The notes beneath the pieces were generated by a model that ran no database searches, was not told the DNA's origin, and saw nothing but the letters and a program-made list of their open reading frames with translations. Below, piece by piece: positions 21,975 to 32,746 of a stretch of DNA of 64,000 nt. Positions within the stretch are counted from its first letter, which is position 1. Every line of letters begins with the position of its first letter. The stretch spans positions 62,001-126,000 of the forward strand of contig JAANYP010002076.1 of NCBI GenBank assembly GCA_020465985.1. Reading direction: 5' to 3'. Origin of the DNA: Centrapalus pauciflorus (Eukaryota > Streptophyta > Magnoliopsida > Asterales > Asteraceae). A program made the position numbers and the translations under genes.

Positions 21975-23551
21975 TGTGACACCCTTGCCACAACAACCAC
22001 CATTTACAATACACCCAGGATTAATCACCATCATACAATAACATAATGATCTGATAACCTAAATTAAGTGCGGAAGCATTTAAAAACATAAATAAAGTAG
22101 TGCTACAAGTGTTAAACACCCTACGGTGCTATAAGGTACCAAGTCTAAGTCTACACACCCACACATTTATTACAATCATCCAGAATATAATACAACATTA
22201 TCCAATCACGATTACCGATTAAATAGTGCCGAGTCTCCCAAATCTTCCCCAAACGACCTAACTAGAAGGTCCAGCAGTAGATTTTCCTTTGCCTGTAAAA
22301 AAAATACAACAACTAAAACGTAAGCGAATGCTTAGTGAATACATAGATTGCGCATTTTATAAGTCTTTATGAAGCCCAAGAGTAATCCCGACGACAAACG
22401 TCGTATACTCTCTTCGTACACCAAGTACGGACCAGAGCCGCAGCCCCTTCGAGCCCAAAGCTCGGCATTTACACATACCATCTGAGACAAACGTACGATC
22501 GGGGATGACATACTGCCTACCGGGCCTAGGAGGGATCAGCTCCAGGTCATATAGCACAGTAACATCAGAGTAATCGATGCGACCCACCGGTCCATCACTA
22601 GATGCACAACAACCGAAAGGACATGCAACAAGTAAGAATGTGCATCTAAATCTACGCAAGTTAGTAGAATTCCAAACAATCAATGAAACAACAGGTCTCA
22701 GCAGGCAAAGCTTACATAAAACAAATATAACCATGCGAAATCTACTGTACTCACAGTGGGTGCGTAATTTATCTTTTAACCGATATTATTTCTCTTCGGG
22801 CTTTCAACCGGATTCCACCAAGTACCCCACTGTGGGTTAAACAACACCACAAGGGACCTGTTATATCAATTACAACAATACCTCGTATCATTAACCGTTT
22901 AAATCCATAAAATCAAGTTTCGTAAGTTTGGCGATATTTTCCCCTTTCGGTCTATGTCCAAATCCATATTATGCATATACTATCATAATCTTGCAGTATT
23001 TCAAGCAAAACAAGCTCCAATTTACATAAAATGACAGATTCGAATTCTAATTTACTTCAAAACCGAAACTATAAACTTAAAAGGATCGATTCTTACCTTA
23101 ATTCGTATGAAATCAGAAATCCGTTTGTAGATTGTTGTTGTACTCCTCGATACCTTTCCGATGACGTATAATTCTCGAAAATCTGACGGTCGGTTTGTGA
23201 TATATCTTAGAGAGATGTAGAGAGGAAATTTCTAGAGAGATGAAGTAGTGAGAGAGTGTAAACTAGAAAATGAAGCCTATTGCCCTTTATATACTACTTT
23301 CGTCATTTTGCACATTTCATCACTCGACTTAACCGGTTCCATAAAATACTGATTTAATCTTAGATTTATCATAAATAACTTTTAAATTCATAATACTCCA
23401 CAAAATTAATTCTGAATTCAATTTTCTTAAAAATAGCAACAAACTTGCTAAATATCTAAATACATAATAATCGCCCAAATTCAACTTAAATATATATAAG
23501 TTTTCCACTTAATTAACCAAAATACATCAAATTAAATCCGTGGATGTTACA
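21975..23551 (-). repeat. 5' LTR of Gyp-B
   Basis: 1577 bp, plus-strand ends TGTGACACCC and GGATGTTACA, followed by target duplication GGAGT. Carries the promoter (TATATAAAG on the minus strand). Confidence 0.97.
23285..23293 (-). promoter_or_regulatory. TATA box in Gyp-B 5' LTR
   Basis: Minus strand TATATAAAG, followed by purine- and pyrimidine-rich sequence. The same motif occurs at 16915-16923 in the 3' LTR. Confidence 0.6.
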
Positions 23552-23556
23552 GGAGT

Positions 23557-23598
23557 CATGTCCCCCATTCGGGTTAGTCTTACCGGCTAACAGTGGAA

Positions 23599-23681
<83 letters not shown>

Positions 23682-24206
23682 ATATATTTAACACACGGTA
23701 TTACAGTCGGGAATACTGCACTGGGCAAACTCATTTAATTTAGCTTCGGCTGCATGATGGTTTATGTAATACATACATGGAATTTAAGCTTTTTTAAATT
23801 CAACTCATCTGTTAAATGTCCATACAATTGGTCTTTTCGTGTAAACCTATGCGCTCACCAACAATTTTTTGACATATTTTAGCATGTATTTTCAGGTAAT
23901 TAAGACATGCGCATTCATCGAAAGCATTCCAAGGCGTCCGTTCATTTTGGACTCGCATCATTTCCAAACTCGGAGATTTATTTGCATTATTTTTTATAAT
24001 CCAGTTATTTATTTAAATCTCTGTAACTTGTGAACTACTCTTCATTTTATTCGGGTTATGTAAAACAATAAAATATTTTGAAGTTATATCGATATATGTT
24101 TCTCTATTTTTCTGAAAACGTCCATGTAGTGGTCGTTCGTTATGATTATGGTTACGCTTCCGCACTCGTCATGCCTCGCTGCCAACCGGGGTAGCAGGGT
24201 GTGACA
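23557..24206 (+). repeat. 3' LTR of Gyp-A, second segment
   Basis: Resumes after the GGAGT duplication and ends GGGGTAGCAGGGTGTGACA at 24206, a typical chromovirus LTR end. Contains a second AT microsatellite at about 23602-23689. Confidence 0.85.
23602..23689. repeat. (AT)n microsatellite in Gyp-A LTR
   Basis: About 36 uninterrupted AT dinucleotides and a short TATGTATG tail. Confidence 0.95.
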
Positions 24207-24465
24207 TCAGTACCCAGACCGGTACCGAAAATCCCGAAACCGAAATAAGAGATGTGGAAGAACCGAATACCGAACCATTTAATTTTTATATTGTACCGAT
24301 TTGCTATAAATATGGTACCGAAACCGAAATAAGAGATTCGGGATAAATATGTAACCGAAAAACGATTTTTAGGAAATTTTAATCCCGAGTACCGGACCGA
24401 ATATATATTAATTCGGTATCAATACCGGGCCGGGTTCGGGAAATCGGCTCCGTAGCTCACCCCTA
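24207..24465. mobile_element. hAT-1: right part of a hAT-like nonautonomous element
   Basis: Rich in ACCGAAAC / CCGAATACC repeats and ending GCTCACCCCTA, the common plant hAT-type terminus (TAGGGGTGAGC inward). It interrupts the Cop-C reading frame after the codons for PDIMYGVS, which places the junction at 24465/24466. The left part lies beyond Gyp-A, outside the window. Confidence 0.6.
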
Positions 24466-25270
24466 GCTCACACCATACATGATGTCAGGCCTTGTAGAAG
24501 TTAGATACATCAAATTTTTCAACATGACTCCTTTATAATGTTGAATGCACGAGCTTTCCTTCACATTCTTTAGATGACTTCATACGAGTGATGCATGGAG
24601 TGGTGACAAGATTTGCAATATCATCTTGAATCTCTTTAAAACTTCTTGTGCATAACACTCTCGTGAGATATAAGTTCCCTTCTTGATTTGATGAACCTCA
24701 ATTCCATGAAAATGGTGAAGTTATCCCAAATCTGTCATTTTAAATTCTGCCATAAATGAGTGTTTGAACTCATTCAACAATTCAAATCGTTTCCAGTTAA
24801 AACAAGGTCATCAGCATAAAGGCTAACAACCATGAACCATTCGTGTGATTCGCCTTAACTGTAAAGGGTATACTCATATGGACATTTTTCAAATCCATAA
24901 TTATCGAAGTAAAAATTGATATGATTGAACCAAGCTCGTGGTGATTGTCTCAATCCGTACAACACTTTCTTCAACTTCTACACTATATTCTCTTCACCTT
25001 TCTTGGACATACCCTGGTGGTTGATCAACATAAACTTCTTCTTTGTGAACACCATTTAGGAATGTGAATTTTACATCCATTTGAAACATTTTCCAACCAT
25101 CTTGAGCAGCAACAGAAATGAGCAACCGAAGAGTTTCAAGTCTTGAAACAGGGGAATATACTTCGTTGAAATATTCGCCTTCTTTTTTGCTTGAAACCTT
25201 TTGCAACCAACCATGCCTTGTGTTTGTTGATAGACCCATCTGGATTCACCTTTGTCTTCTACACCCATTT
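24466..25270 (-). pseudogene. pol: Cop-C reverse transcriptase remnant
   Basis: Minus frames give GEYFNEVYSPVSRLETLRLLIS, MDVKFTFLNGVHKEEVYVDQPPGY (24994-25239), then LKKVLYGLRQSPRAW and the YADDLVLTGND catalytic box near 24800, then RPDIMYGVS at the hAT-1 junction. Stops and frame changes separate the blocks, so no protein can be made. Confidence 0.88.
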
Positions 25271-25499
25271 TACTCTAATAGAACTTTTGTGTGGTGCAAA
25301 ATCGGTAAGCTCCCATGTGTCATTCTTTTTAACGGAACTAATTTCTTCTTGCATGACTCTCCATCATTTTTCTTCTTGATAAGCATCATCAAAGTATTGG
25401 ATCTTTCCCTGCAAATCAAAACAAAAAATACAGTCTCATTTTATACCATTTATTCTGTTACGCATATAAGTCTTAGAGAGTTCTTGCCTTTCTTATTGG

Positions 25500-26488
25500 G
25501 CTTCTTGGAGAAGAACTTGCTGAAAATTTCAAGAAACGGGAGGACTCTCCTCTTGATCATCAGTTTTAGCATTTCCAATCTCTTCTTCTTTAACTTGAAA
25601 GGGAAAAATTGGTAAATTTTCCTTCTCAATTTCCATCTCTTCAAAGAAAGAACTCTCATTAAATCGAACATCTCGACTTATCATAATTTTCTTTGTTGTT
25701 ATATTATATAGCCTGTATGCCTTTCTTCTTTCATTATAGCCAATGAAGATGCACTTCTCTGACTTGCCATCCAACTTGCTTCTCATTGAATCTGGAACAT
25801 GAGAATAAGAAACACTCCCAAAGACTTTTACATGATGGACATTTGGCTTTGTACAATACCACACTTCATGTGGTTTGCAATTTTCCAAACTCCTTGTTAA
25901 TGAGATAAAATCCACAAGAAACAAGTCAACAACTTCAACTCAAAAACTTCTTGGTCACCTCTTCCTATATAATAGACATCTTGCCATCTACATTATTGTT
26001 CTATTCATTCTTTCACATACTCCATTTTGTTGCGGCGTATAACGGATTGTCATTTCATGTCGAATGTCACTGTCTCGACAATATTTCTCAAAGTCATTTG
26101 AGAAATATTCACCTTCATGATCTGTCCGCATAGTGTTGATTTTTAACACAGTAAAATTCTCAACTTCAGCCCTGAAATCCTTAAATCTTTGAAAACCTTC
26201 TGATTTTTAACACAATACACCCAAACCTTTCATGAGAAATCATGAATAAAATTTATAAAATAACGATTACTTCCCAAAGATGAAACGGTCATTGGCCCTC
26301 AATGATGTGAGTGAATAAGTTGCAATTGTCTTTTTGTCTGCCATGATGATTGAGAGTGAAAGGGGTTCTATGATGCTTTCCAAATTGACAAGCTTCACAA
26401 ACTTCATTCATACGGTCAATCTTAGGCAATCCTCTAACAATCATTTTCCATGATAGTAATTCCAAATCTCTGTAGTTCAAATGACCAT
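25500..26488 (-). pseudogene. pol: Cop-C integrase and gag-pre-integrase remnant
   Basis: 25529-25924 encodes the integrase C-terminal part (KVFGSVSYSHVPDSMRSKLD, FIGYNERRKAYRLYN). The core lies at about 26000-26160 (RTDHEGEYF with the second Asp, TPQQNGVCERMNRT with the Glu). 26289-26501 contains LNYRDLELLSWKMIVRGLPK and the zinc-site CEACQFGKHHRTPF. Frames are broken between the blocks. It ends at the hAT-2 target duplication (26481-26488). Confidence 0.88.
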
Positions 26489-27123
26489 TCGGGGTGTACA
26501 AAAAGACTAAAAGTCAAACCGAAACCGAAAAAGACCAAAAAAACCGGAACCAAAAAACCAAATCGTTTAGACTTCGAATTTGCAAAAACCAAAAATTTTG
26601 GTTTGGTTTCGGTTTGGAGGTCAAAAAAACCAAAACGAACCAAGGTTTTATAATTTTAAAATTTGTAAATGCTCTTCTTCTGTTACACTTCTTCATTTAA
26701 GCTTTTATTGAAAGTTTTAACTTTTCAATGTCTAAATTTTATATGCAGCTAAACTCACATTGAATATTATGATGATGATGAATATTGTTGTTGTTGTTAT
26801 TATTGCATTTGTATGTTGTCATGGTTTGAATGATAATATGATTTAATGTCTAAATCTTGTTTGTGAAATAGTACATAAATCAGTAAAGAAAACCCCAAAC
26901 TTGTCCGCTTTTTGTGATTAAAACCCCAAACCATTTTTCGTTGCAAAGAAAACCCCAAACTAACTAAAAATCAGTAAATCAAGGTTTTATCGATGAGTAA
27001 CGGGTTGAAACCGGTTATTAATCCTACGTGGACTGGTAAATAACCTACGTAGAATTATTTTTAATTGTTGAAACCGATTTCCAAGTATTACACATCATTT
27101 TTAACCACGTTGATAATTTTTAA

Positions 27124-27944
27124 GGGGAAATTGCGCAAAAAACCTCTAAGTTGGATCATTTTTGCGATTAAAACCCCCAACCATTTTTCATTGCACAAAA
27201 AACCTCCAACCGGTTAAAACTTTGTAAATTTGTGTTTTTTTTCAAAAGTGTACAATTTTTAAATAGGTTTTTGCGTAAAAAACCCCCCAACTTGTTTATT
27301 TTTTCAATTAAAACCCTAAATCAATTTTCATTTGATAAAAAACCTCCACCCACAAAGATAATTAAAATTGAGTCTTCACTGATGGAACATAAATAAACGA
27401 AATTCAGAAGCTAAAAATGGAACATAAATAAACAAAATTGAACATAAAGCTGAAACTAAAAATACAACTCGTGAACACAAAATGAAATTGATTCAATCGA
27501 CACAATTGAAGTTAAAATTCAAAATTAAACGACAAAAGTTAATCGAACATACATACATAAAATAAACAACACTGAACATAAAGATGAGAGGAGTAATCGG
27601 AGTTGCCGGAGGTAGAGAAGAAGAGAAAAGGTAAATATTATTGTTGGTTAGAGATGAAAAAAACAGTTAAGAGTTTTAATCGAAAAAGTCACCAACTTCG
27701 AGGTTTTTTATGCAAAAATTGAGTTTAAGAATTATACATGTAGTGTCACGTATGCGCCACGTAAGTCGGGTTTGCCATGTGGACGCCACGTGTGTGCCAT
27801 GTAAGCATATTAACCTATTATAACCGGTAATGTCTTAATTTCAAAAGATTTTACCGGTTAAAGGTTTTTTGTGCAACAGAAAATGTTAGGGGTTTTAATC
27901 ACAAAAATGGTCCAACTTTAGGGTTTTTTAGGCAATTATCCCTT
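27124..27944 (+). repeat. Left unit of composite Mutator-like element
   Basis: About 820 bp, inverted relative to 28456-29299. Bears Mutator-like termini at both ends (GGGGAAATTGCGC.. and ..GCAATTATCCC). It contains CCACGTAAGTCGGGTTTGCC and CACGTGTGTGCC stretches rich in CACGT. No flanking duplication of its own: 27943-27951 differs from 27115-27123. Confidence 0.82.
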
Positions 27945-28455
27945 ATTAAAACAATTCAGTTTTGATAATTATTAAGACAAATGACAGGTTACCTTCATTT
28001 TCTAATATATACACAACTTTTCAACAGACTCATAATTTGGTAAACAAGTGTTTCTCCTATTGTGTTTTGCTCGTTTTGGTTTTCATTTTTGATTTGGGTT
28101 CTTAACACCAATCTCCCTCGTCACAGCCCTTCCATTTTGATTTGGATTTCTACTTCAAATTAGTCTTGATCTGATTTTAATTACTGACGTTGGTAGTACG
28201 TACGATGATTACTAACGATTGAAAATGTTTAACAAGTTAAGTGACATTCTATATAACAAAAGGACGTAGCATAAAACAAAACGTATGTAAAAGTAAAATG
28301 CTTTCTATAAAAGCACCCATTTTTAAAAGTCTTTAAAAATTTGATGCTAGGACCGCTAAAATTAAAAGATGACATTTTTTTTTGTTTTTGTCGGATTTGA
28401 TATAAATGGATCCAAATTGAAAGCAACAAATCCTCACATTTTATTTCATTCCAAC
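27945..28455. other. Spacer of the composite Mutator-like element
   Basis: A 511-bp unique segment between the inverted units. No domain was recognised; the longest minus frame here (28229-28429, 66 codons) has no motif. Includes C/T-rich and T-rich stretches reminiscent of a promoter or 5' leader. Could be captured host DNA. Confidence 0.5.
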
Positions 28456-29299
28456 AAGGGATAATTGCGTAAAAAACCCTAAAGTTGGACCATTTTTGTG
28501 ATTAAAACCCCTAACCATTTTTTGTTGCGCAAAAAACCTCTAACCGGTAAATTTTTTTGAAATTAGGACATTACCGGTTATATAGGTTGATATGCTTACA
28601 TGACACACACGTGGCGTCCACATGGCAAACCCGACTTACGTGGCGCCTACGTGGCACTACATGTAAAATTTTAAACAAAATTTTTGCATAAAAATCCTCC
28701 AAGTTGGTGACTTTTTCGATTGAAACCCTTAACTATTTTTTTTCATCTCTAACAAACAATAATATTTACCTTTTCTCTTCTTCTCTACCTCCGGCAACTC
28801 CGAATACTCTATCCCCTCTTTATGTTCAGTGCTAATCATTTTATGTATGTGTGTTCGATTAACTTTTGCCGTTTAATTTTGAATTTTAACTTCAGTTGTG
28901 CCGATGGAATCAATTTCATTTTGTGTTCACGAGTTGCATTTTTAGCTTCAGCTTTATGTTCCATTTTTAGCTTCTAAATTTCGTTTATTTATGTTCCATC
29001 AGTGAAGACTCAATTTTAATTATCTTTGTTGGTTGAAGGGTTTTAATCAAATGAATATGATTTGGTGTTTTAATTGAAAAAACTAAACAAGTTAGGGGTT
29101 TTTTACGTAAAAATCTATTTAAAAATTGTACACGTCATCAAGTTGCAACCGGCTAAACCGGTTGCAAGTCAGATTTTTTGAAAAAAACCCAAATTTACAA
29201 AGTTTTAACCGGCTGGAGGTTTTTTGTGCAATGAAAAATGGTTGGGGGTTTTAATCGCAAAAATGATCCAACTTAGAGGTTTTTTGCGCAATTTCCCCA
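28456..29299 (-). repeat. Right unit of composite Mutator-like element
   Basis: About 840-bp inverted copy of 27124-27944, including the CACGT-rich block near 28605-28665 and a C/T-rich block near 28770-28800. Small indels separate the two units. Confidence 0.82.
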
Positions 29300-29572
29300 A
29301 TTTTTAATTGTAATTTTTAAACGGGATTACCTCATCTACGAGCGTTAAAAATGATGTGTAATACTTGGAAATCGGATTCAACAATTAATATATATTATAC
29401 GTAGGTTATTTACTAGTCCACGTAGGATTAATAACCGGTTTCAACCAGTTACTCATTGATAAAACAGTGATTTACTGATTTTTAGTTAGTTCGGGCTTTT
29501 CTTTGCAACGAAAAATGGTTTGGGGTTTTAATCACAAAAAGCGGACAAGTTTGGGGTTTTTTGCGCAATTAT

Positions 29573-29732
<160 letters not shown>

Positions 29733-29934
29733 TATTGGTTTTGAAAAAAAAAAAAGACTTGAACTTGAAAAAAATGAAGAAAGAAAAACAAAAAAAAAAC
29801 TGAAACTGAATAAAAACCGAATAACAAAACCGAACGGTTTCTTGAAAATAAAAACTGAAGTTTCGTTTGGTTTTCGGGTTTTTTTTTTGTCAAACACCAA
29901 TCCAAACCGATCCATGCTCACCCCTAACGACCAT

Positions 29935-31345
29935 ATCTATCATGCCATAACTTTGAAACTTCTTTGTCAACACCAGCAAAACAAGACATATTTTGATTTT
30001 GAAGAGCCAATGAGAAAAGATTATTTGAAGCAAGCTTAACTCTAGAAATGACTTGATTTTTCTTTGACAAGAAACAAGTCATGTCATGAAAATGAATGTC
30101 ATAACCTTTCTTCAAAGATGACCACCATTAAGCAGGATACTTTATAGGCCTGGAACAAAATTAACTTCTTCTTAGTTCTTCCTTGCCTTGTTTTAAGTTC
30201 TAATTCACCAATGCCACTAACTTTGTATGACTTTCCATCTCCGATTTTAATCATCCAAAATCATTTTCAAACAACTTGGAAAATAAATCTCTATTACTAG
30301 TCATATGCTTGTTAGCATGGCCGTCTTTGTACCATACATTTTCATTATTTCCTCCTTGAGATACTAGCAACAAATCGTCTTGATTATGAGACTCCAAGTT
30401 TTCACTTCCGCTAGCCCAGTTTGCATCATGTTTTTCTCCATCTTTAAACCAACAGCCTTTTGCTAAATGACTACGTTTGTGACAATTATCACATTCAAAA
30501 TAACTGCATCCTCTTCCTCTTTGATAGCGTCCACGTCCTCTTTGCCAAATTTGAAAACTTTGACTTTGATTTTATTCATTCCATCCATTTTTCTTTCTTC
30601 CAAGAGTATTTGCAAAGCTTCCTCTAGAGTTTCCCCCTCTTCCACGATCATGGTCTTTACCTCTTTGGCTTTTGAAATCTTCTTGCTTCTCATTTAGCGA
30701 CAACTATGACTTGAGGGCTTCTTTTAGACCTACCTCTTTCTTTTCTTGGTAAATTTACTTCTTCATGAGCTTGCAACTATCCAGTGAGTTGATAAATTGT
30801 CATAGTTTCCAAATCCTTAGATTCTTCAAATCTAGGATCCAAAGAGTGAAGAATTTTTTCATTGACATAAATATCATCAATAGTTTCACAATTTCTTTTA
30901 AATTGGTTAACTATTGACAATACCCGCGAACAGATTTTATCCAAGTCTTCAATTCCACTCAAAGAGTTTGCAATCACACCTTCTTTACCTTTTTAACGCC
31001 TTTGTATGACATTTCCAAAAACTCCCATGCTTCCTTTGCTGAAGTAGCACCACATATATTCTCCCACGTAGCTTCATAAGATTGTACTCCTTGGTATATT
31101 CAGAACAAAGCATGCTGGTTCTCTCTTCTCAATCTTCTTATATTCTCCTTTTGAGTTTGGTTTAATTCTTCTTCATTTCCTACTTCTGTGTAGCCCTTTT
31201 CAACTATCTCCCATTCTTCTTGAGATCTAAGAAGAGCTTTCATTTGGATACTCCATTTGCCATAGTTGTCTTTGGTTAATTAAGGAACAAAAGAAAGAGG
31301 AATAGAGTTGTTCATTTGAATAAGTCTAGGACCCAGGATTAGAAA
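29935..31345 (-). pseudogene. gag: Cop-C gag and protease region remnant
   Basis: Minus frames show a UBN2-type gag segment (30777-30977: CSRVLSIVNQFKRNCETIDD, EKILHSLDPRFEESKDLETM), a CCHC zinc knuckle CDNCHKRSHLAKGC near 30460-30500, and the SKLWHDRYG start of gag-pre-integrase at 29935. Frames are interrupted throughout. It follows the PBS directly. Confidence 0.82.
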
Positions 31346-31357
31346 GCTCTGGTACCA
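31346..31357 (-). promoter_or_regulatory. Primer binding site of Cop-C
   Basis: Minus strand TGGTACCAGAGC, one base off the usual TGGTATCAGAGC. Confidence 0.8.
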
Positions 31358-31360
31358 AAT

Positions 31361-31703
31361 TGTAGAGTAAAAGATAAACTTGACATCACAAGAACTCAAC
31401 TTTTATTTTAAATCTTGAGTATTTTCTGCATACATACAACCCAAAAGTGTTGGCAATTTATAGGCTAAGTTTTCACCTTCATTTACTAGTTACGTAACTT
31501 CATCGTTAATCACTAAACACTTCATCTTTCAACACTTTTTATCTCTTGGGTGGTTACATGAATCTAGATACCAATGAACCTAGACATAAACTCAAACATA
31601 CTAGAAATTATATAACTTGTTCAAGTTAATTTATTTTGTTGTCAACAAGTGAATAACCGACTCTTGGAAACTATTGCAAGAGCCTAGTTTCTATTTTACA
31701 ACA
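31361..31703 (-). repeat. 5' LTR of Cop-C
   Basis: About 343 bp from TGTAGAGTA (next to the PBS) to TTTTACAACA. The outer end is set by the TG..CA rule and may be 3 bp shorter. The partner LTR is not in the window. Confidence 0.72.
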
Positions 31704-32420
31704 ATCGGGAGATTTCAAAGGCTTACTGACCACACTGACTTCCACAGCAAATCAAGCAGCTGCAAAAGCAATGATGCTTTTCATTGGTATCTCGGTTGGA
31801 AGCGGTTACTTTGATGGTGTGAGCTTAAATGACATGCCAGTCACTTGTGTGTAATCTCTTATATCATACTTCCCGTTATCCTTTTCAGCTATATCTTGCA
31901 TCAATAGACCTTATCGTAACTGTTTTGGTTGTAAATTGAGATAATTATGCAACCTTGTGTGTCGGAGTCTTGGAGTAATTGGTACTTTTAACTCTCATTT
32001 TTTTAATGTCTCCATGTCTTATTTTATTTTACTACTAATTTCCGCAGCATTATTGGGTCTTTAACTCATCATGTAGTCTTTATGGGCAATTTTTTCTGTA
32101 GATCTATGTCATGTATTTGTTTGGGTGTATTCTATTCACTAGCATCTTTCTAGCTTAGAAATGGGTAGTCAATGATGCGCCTGCTTTGCATATGTAGTTT
32201 CCCAAATAAGTACATGATTGTAACTAAGCATAACTTTTTGGGGGGTTTGTGTCCATCATTGTTGTTGGATTGTGGATCGTGGAACACAACATATTAAAAG
32301 GATACTTTCTTATCTGCATCCGAAAACATGAGACATCTGATTGTTGAGGCTCGTATTGCGAGGAATCTTTTGGACATTTGAACATATTTATAGCCTGGAT
32401 ATGTCAAAGGACACAATAAC
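31704..32420. other. Unique, gene-like DNA between Cop-C and Cop-D
   Basis: 717 bp with none of the repeat signatures around it. It begins with an exon-like open frame (31705-31854) and continues as AT-rich sequence resembling a 3' UTR or intergenic DNA. It ends with the Cop-D target duplication ATAAC (32416-32420) and is continued by 55842-56319 on the other side. Confidence 0.5.
31705..31854 (+). pseudogene. Exon-like fragment, C-terminal 49 codons of an unknown protein
   Basis: The frame reads SGDFKGLLTTLTSTANQAAA, continues through a hydrophobic KAMMLFIGISVGSGYF stretch and ends DMPVTCV at TAA. Composition is protein-like with a possible membrane segment. Its upstream part is cut off by the Cop-C insertion. 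I do not recognise the family. It may be a true terminal exon of a disrupted host gene or chance. Confidence 0.3.
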
Positions 32421-32746
32421 TGATGAATTAATCATGATTGTTAGGTTGACTATGTAAAATAGATTAGTTAATGTATTGATTATGTAATTACAGAATGTGC
32501 AAGAACCAAATAGCACTTAGTTAAAACCGAAAGGGTGTATCTATTCGAAAAGACAAAAATGTTCGTGAAGAGGTTCCATGAAGAGTTGCAACCTTTCGTC
32601 GCACCTCTTAGATTAGTATAAATAGGAACCTTATTCTAGATTGTAAATCGTGTGAATTCAGTTTGATTAATAAAGGAAGTTTGTTTGAGTATTGCAAGAT
32701 CCTGTGCAAAGTTTTATTAGCATTTATACGGATCCTTTTCCCAACA
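32421..32746 (+). repeat. 5' LTR of Cop-D
   Basis: 326 bp, TGATGAATTAATC to TTTTCCCAACA. TATA box TATAAATAG at 32617-32625. Near-identical to 55524-55836 apart from a few substitutions and a short indel near 32675. Confidence 0.95.
32617..32625 (+). promoter_or_regulatory. TATA box in Cop-D 5' LTR
   Basis: TATAAATAG; same motif at 55720-55728 in the 3' LTR. Confidence 0.6.

Larger units (their letters stand above)
15610..23551 (-). mobile_element. Gyp-B: complete Tekay-like gypsy chromovirus, 7.9 kb
   Basis: Two LTRs (15610-17181 and 21975-23551) flank one gag-pol region. A perfect 5-bp target duplication GGAGT occurs at 15605-15609 and 23552-23556. PBS and promoter lie at the right end, so the element reads leftward. 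The LTRs differ by about 8 substitutions and one 5-bp indel by eye (about 0.5%), which makes this the youngest dated insertion in the window. It lies inside the Gyp-A 3' LTR. The coding region is intact except for two single-base frameshifts. Confidence 0.97.
12035..24206 (+). mobile_element. Gyp-A: 3' end of a Tekay-like chromovirus gypsy element, split by Gyp-B
   Basis: Contains the 3' part of integrase with chromodomain-like tail (12035-12875), a polypurine tract (AAGGGGAGAC, about 12898-12908) and a 3.35-kb 3' LTR running from TGTAACAACC at 12909 to GGGTGTGACA at 24206, interrupted by Gyp-B at 15610-23556. The 5' part lies left of SIRE-A, outside the window. It sits inside the hAT-1 element, whose right part follows at 24207. 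Confidence 0.85.
27124..29299. mobile_element. Composite Mutator-like element with inverted 0.8-kb units and 9-bp target duplication
   Basis: Ends are GGGGAAATTGCGC and GCGCAATTTCCCC. A perfect 9-bp target duplication AATTTTTAA occupies 27115-27123 and 29300-29308, the length typical of Mutator-like transposition. The interior is two inverted units (27124-27944 and 28456-29299), each with its own inner terminus (GGGATAATTGC facing outward toward the unit), around a 511-bp spacer. No transposase is coded. Confidence 0.88.
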
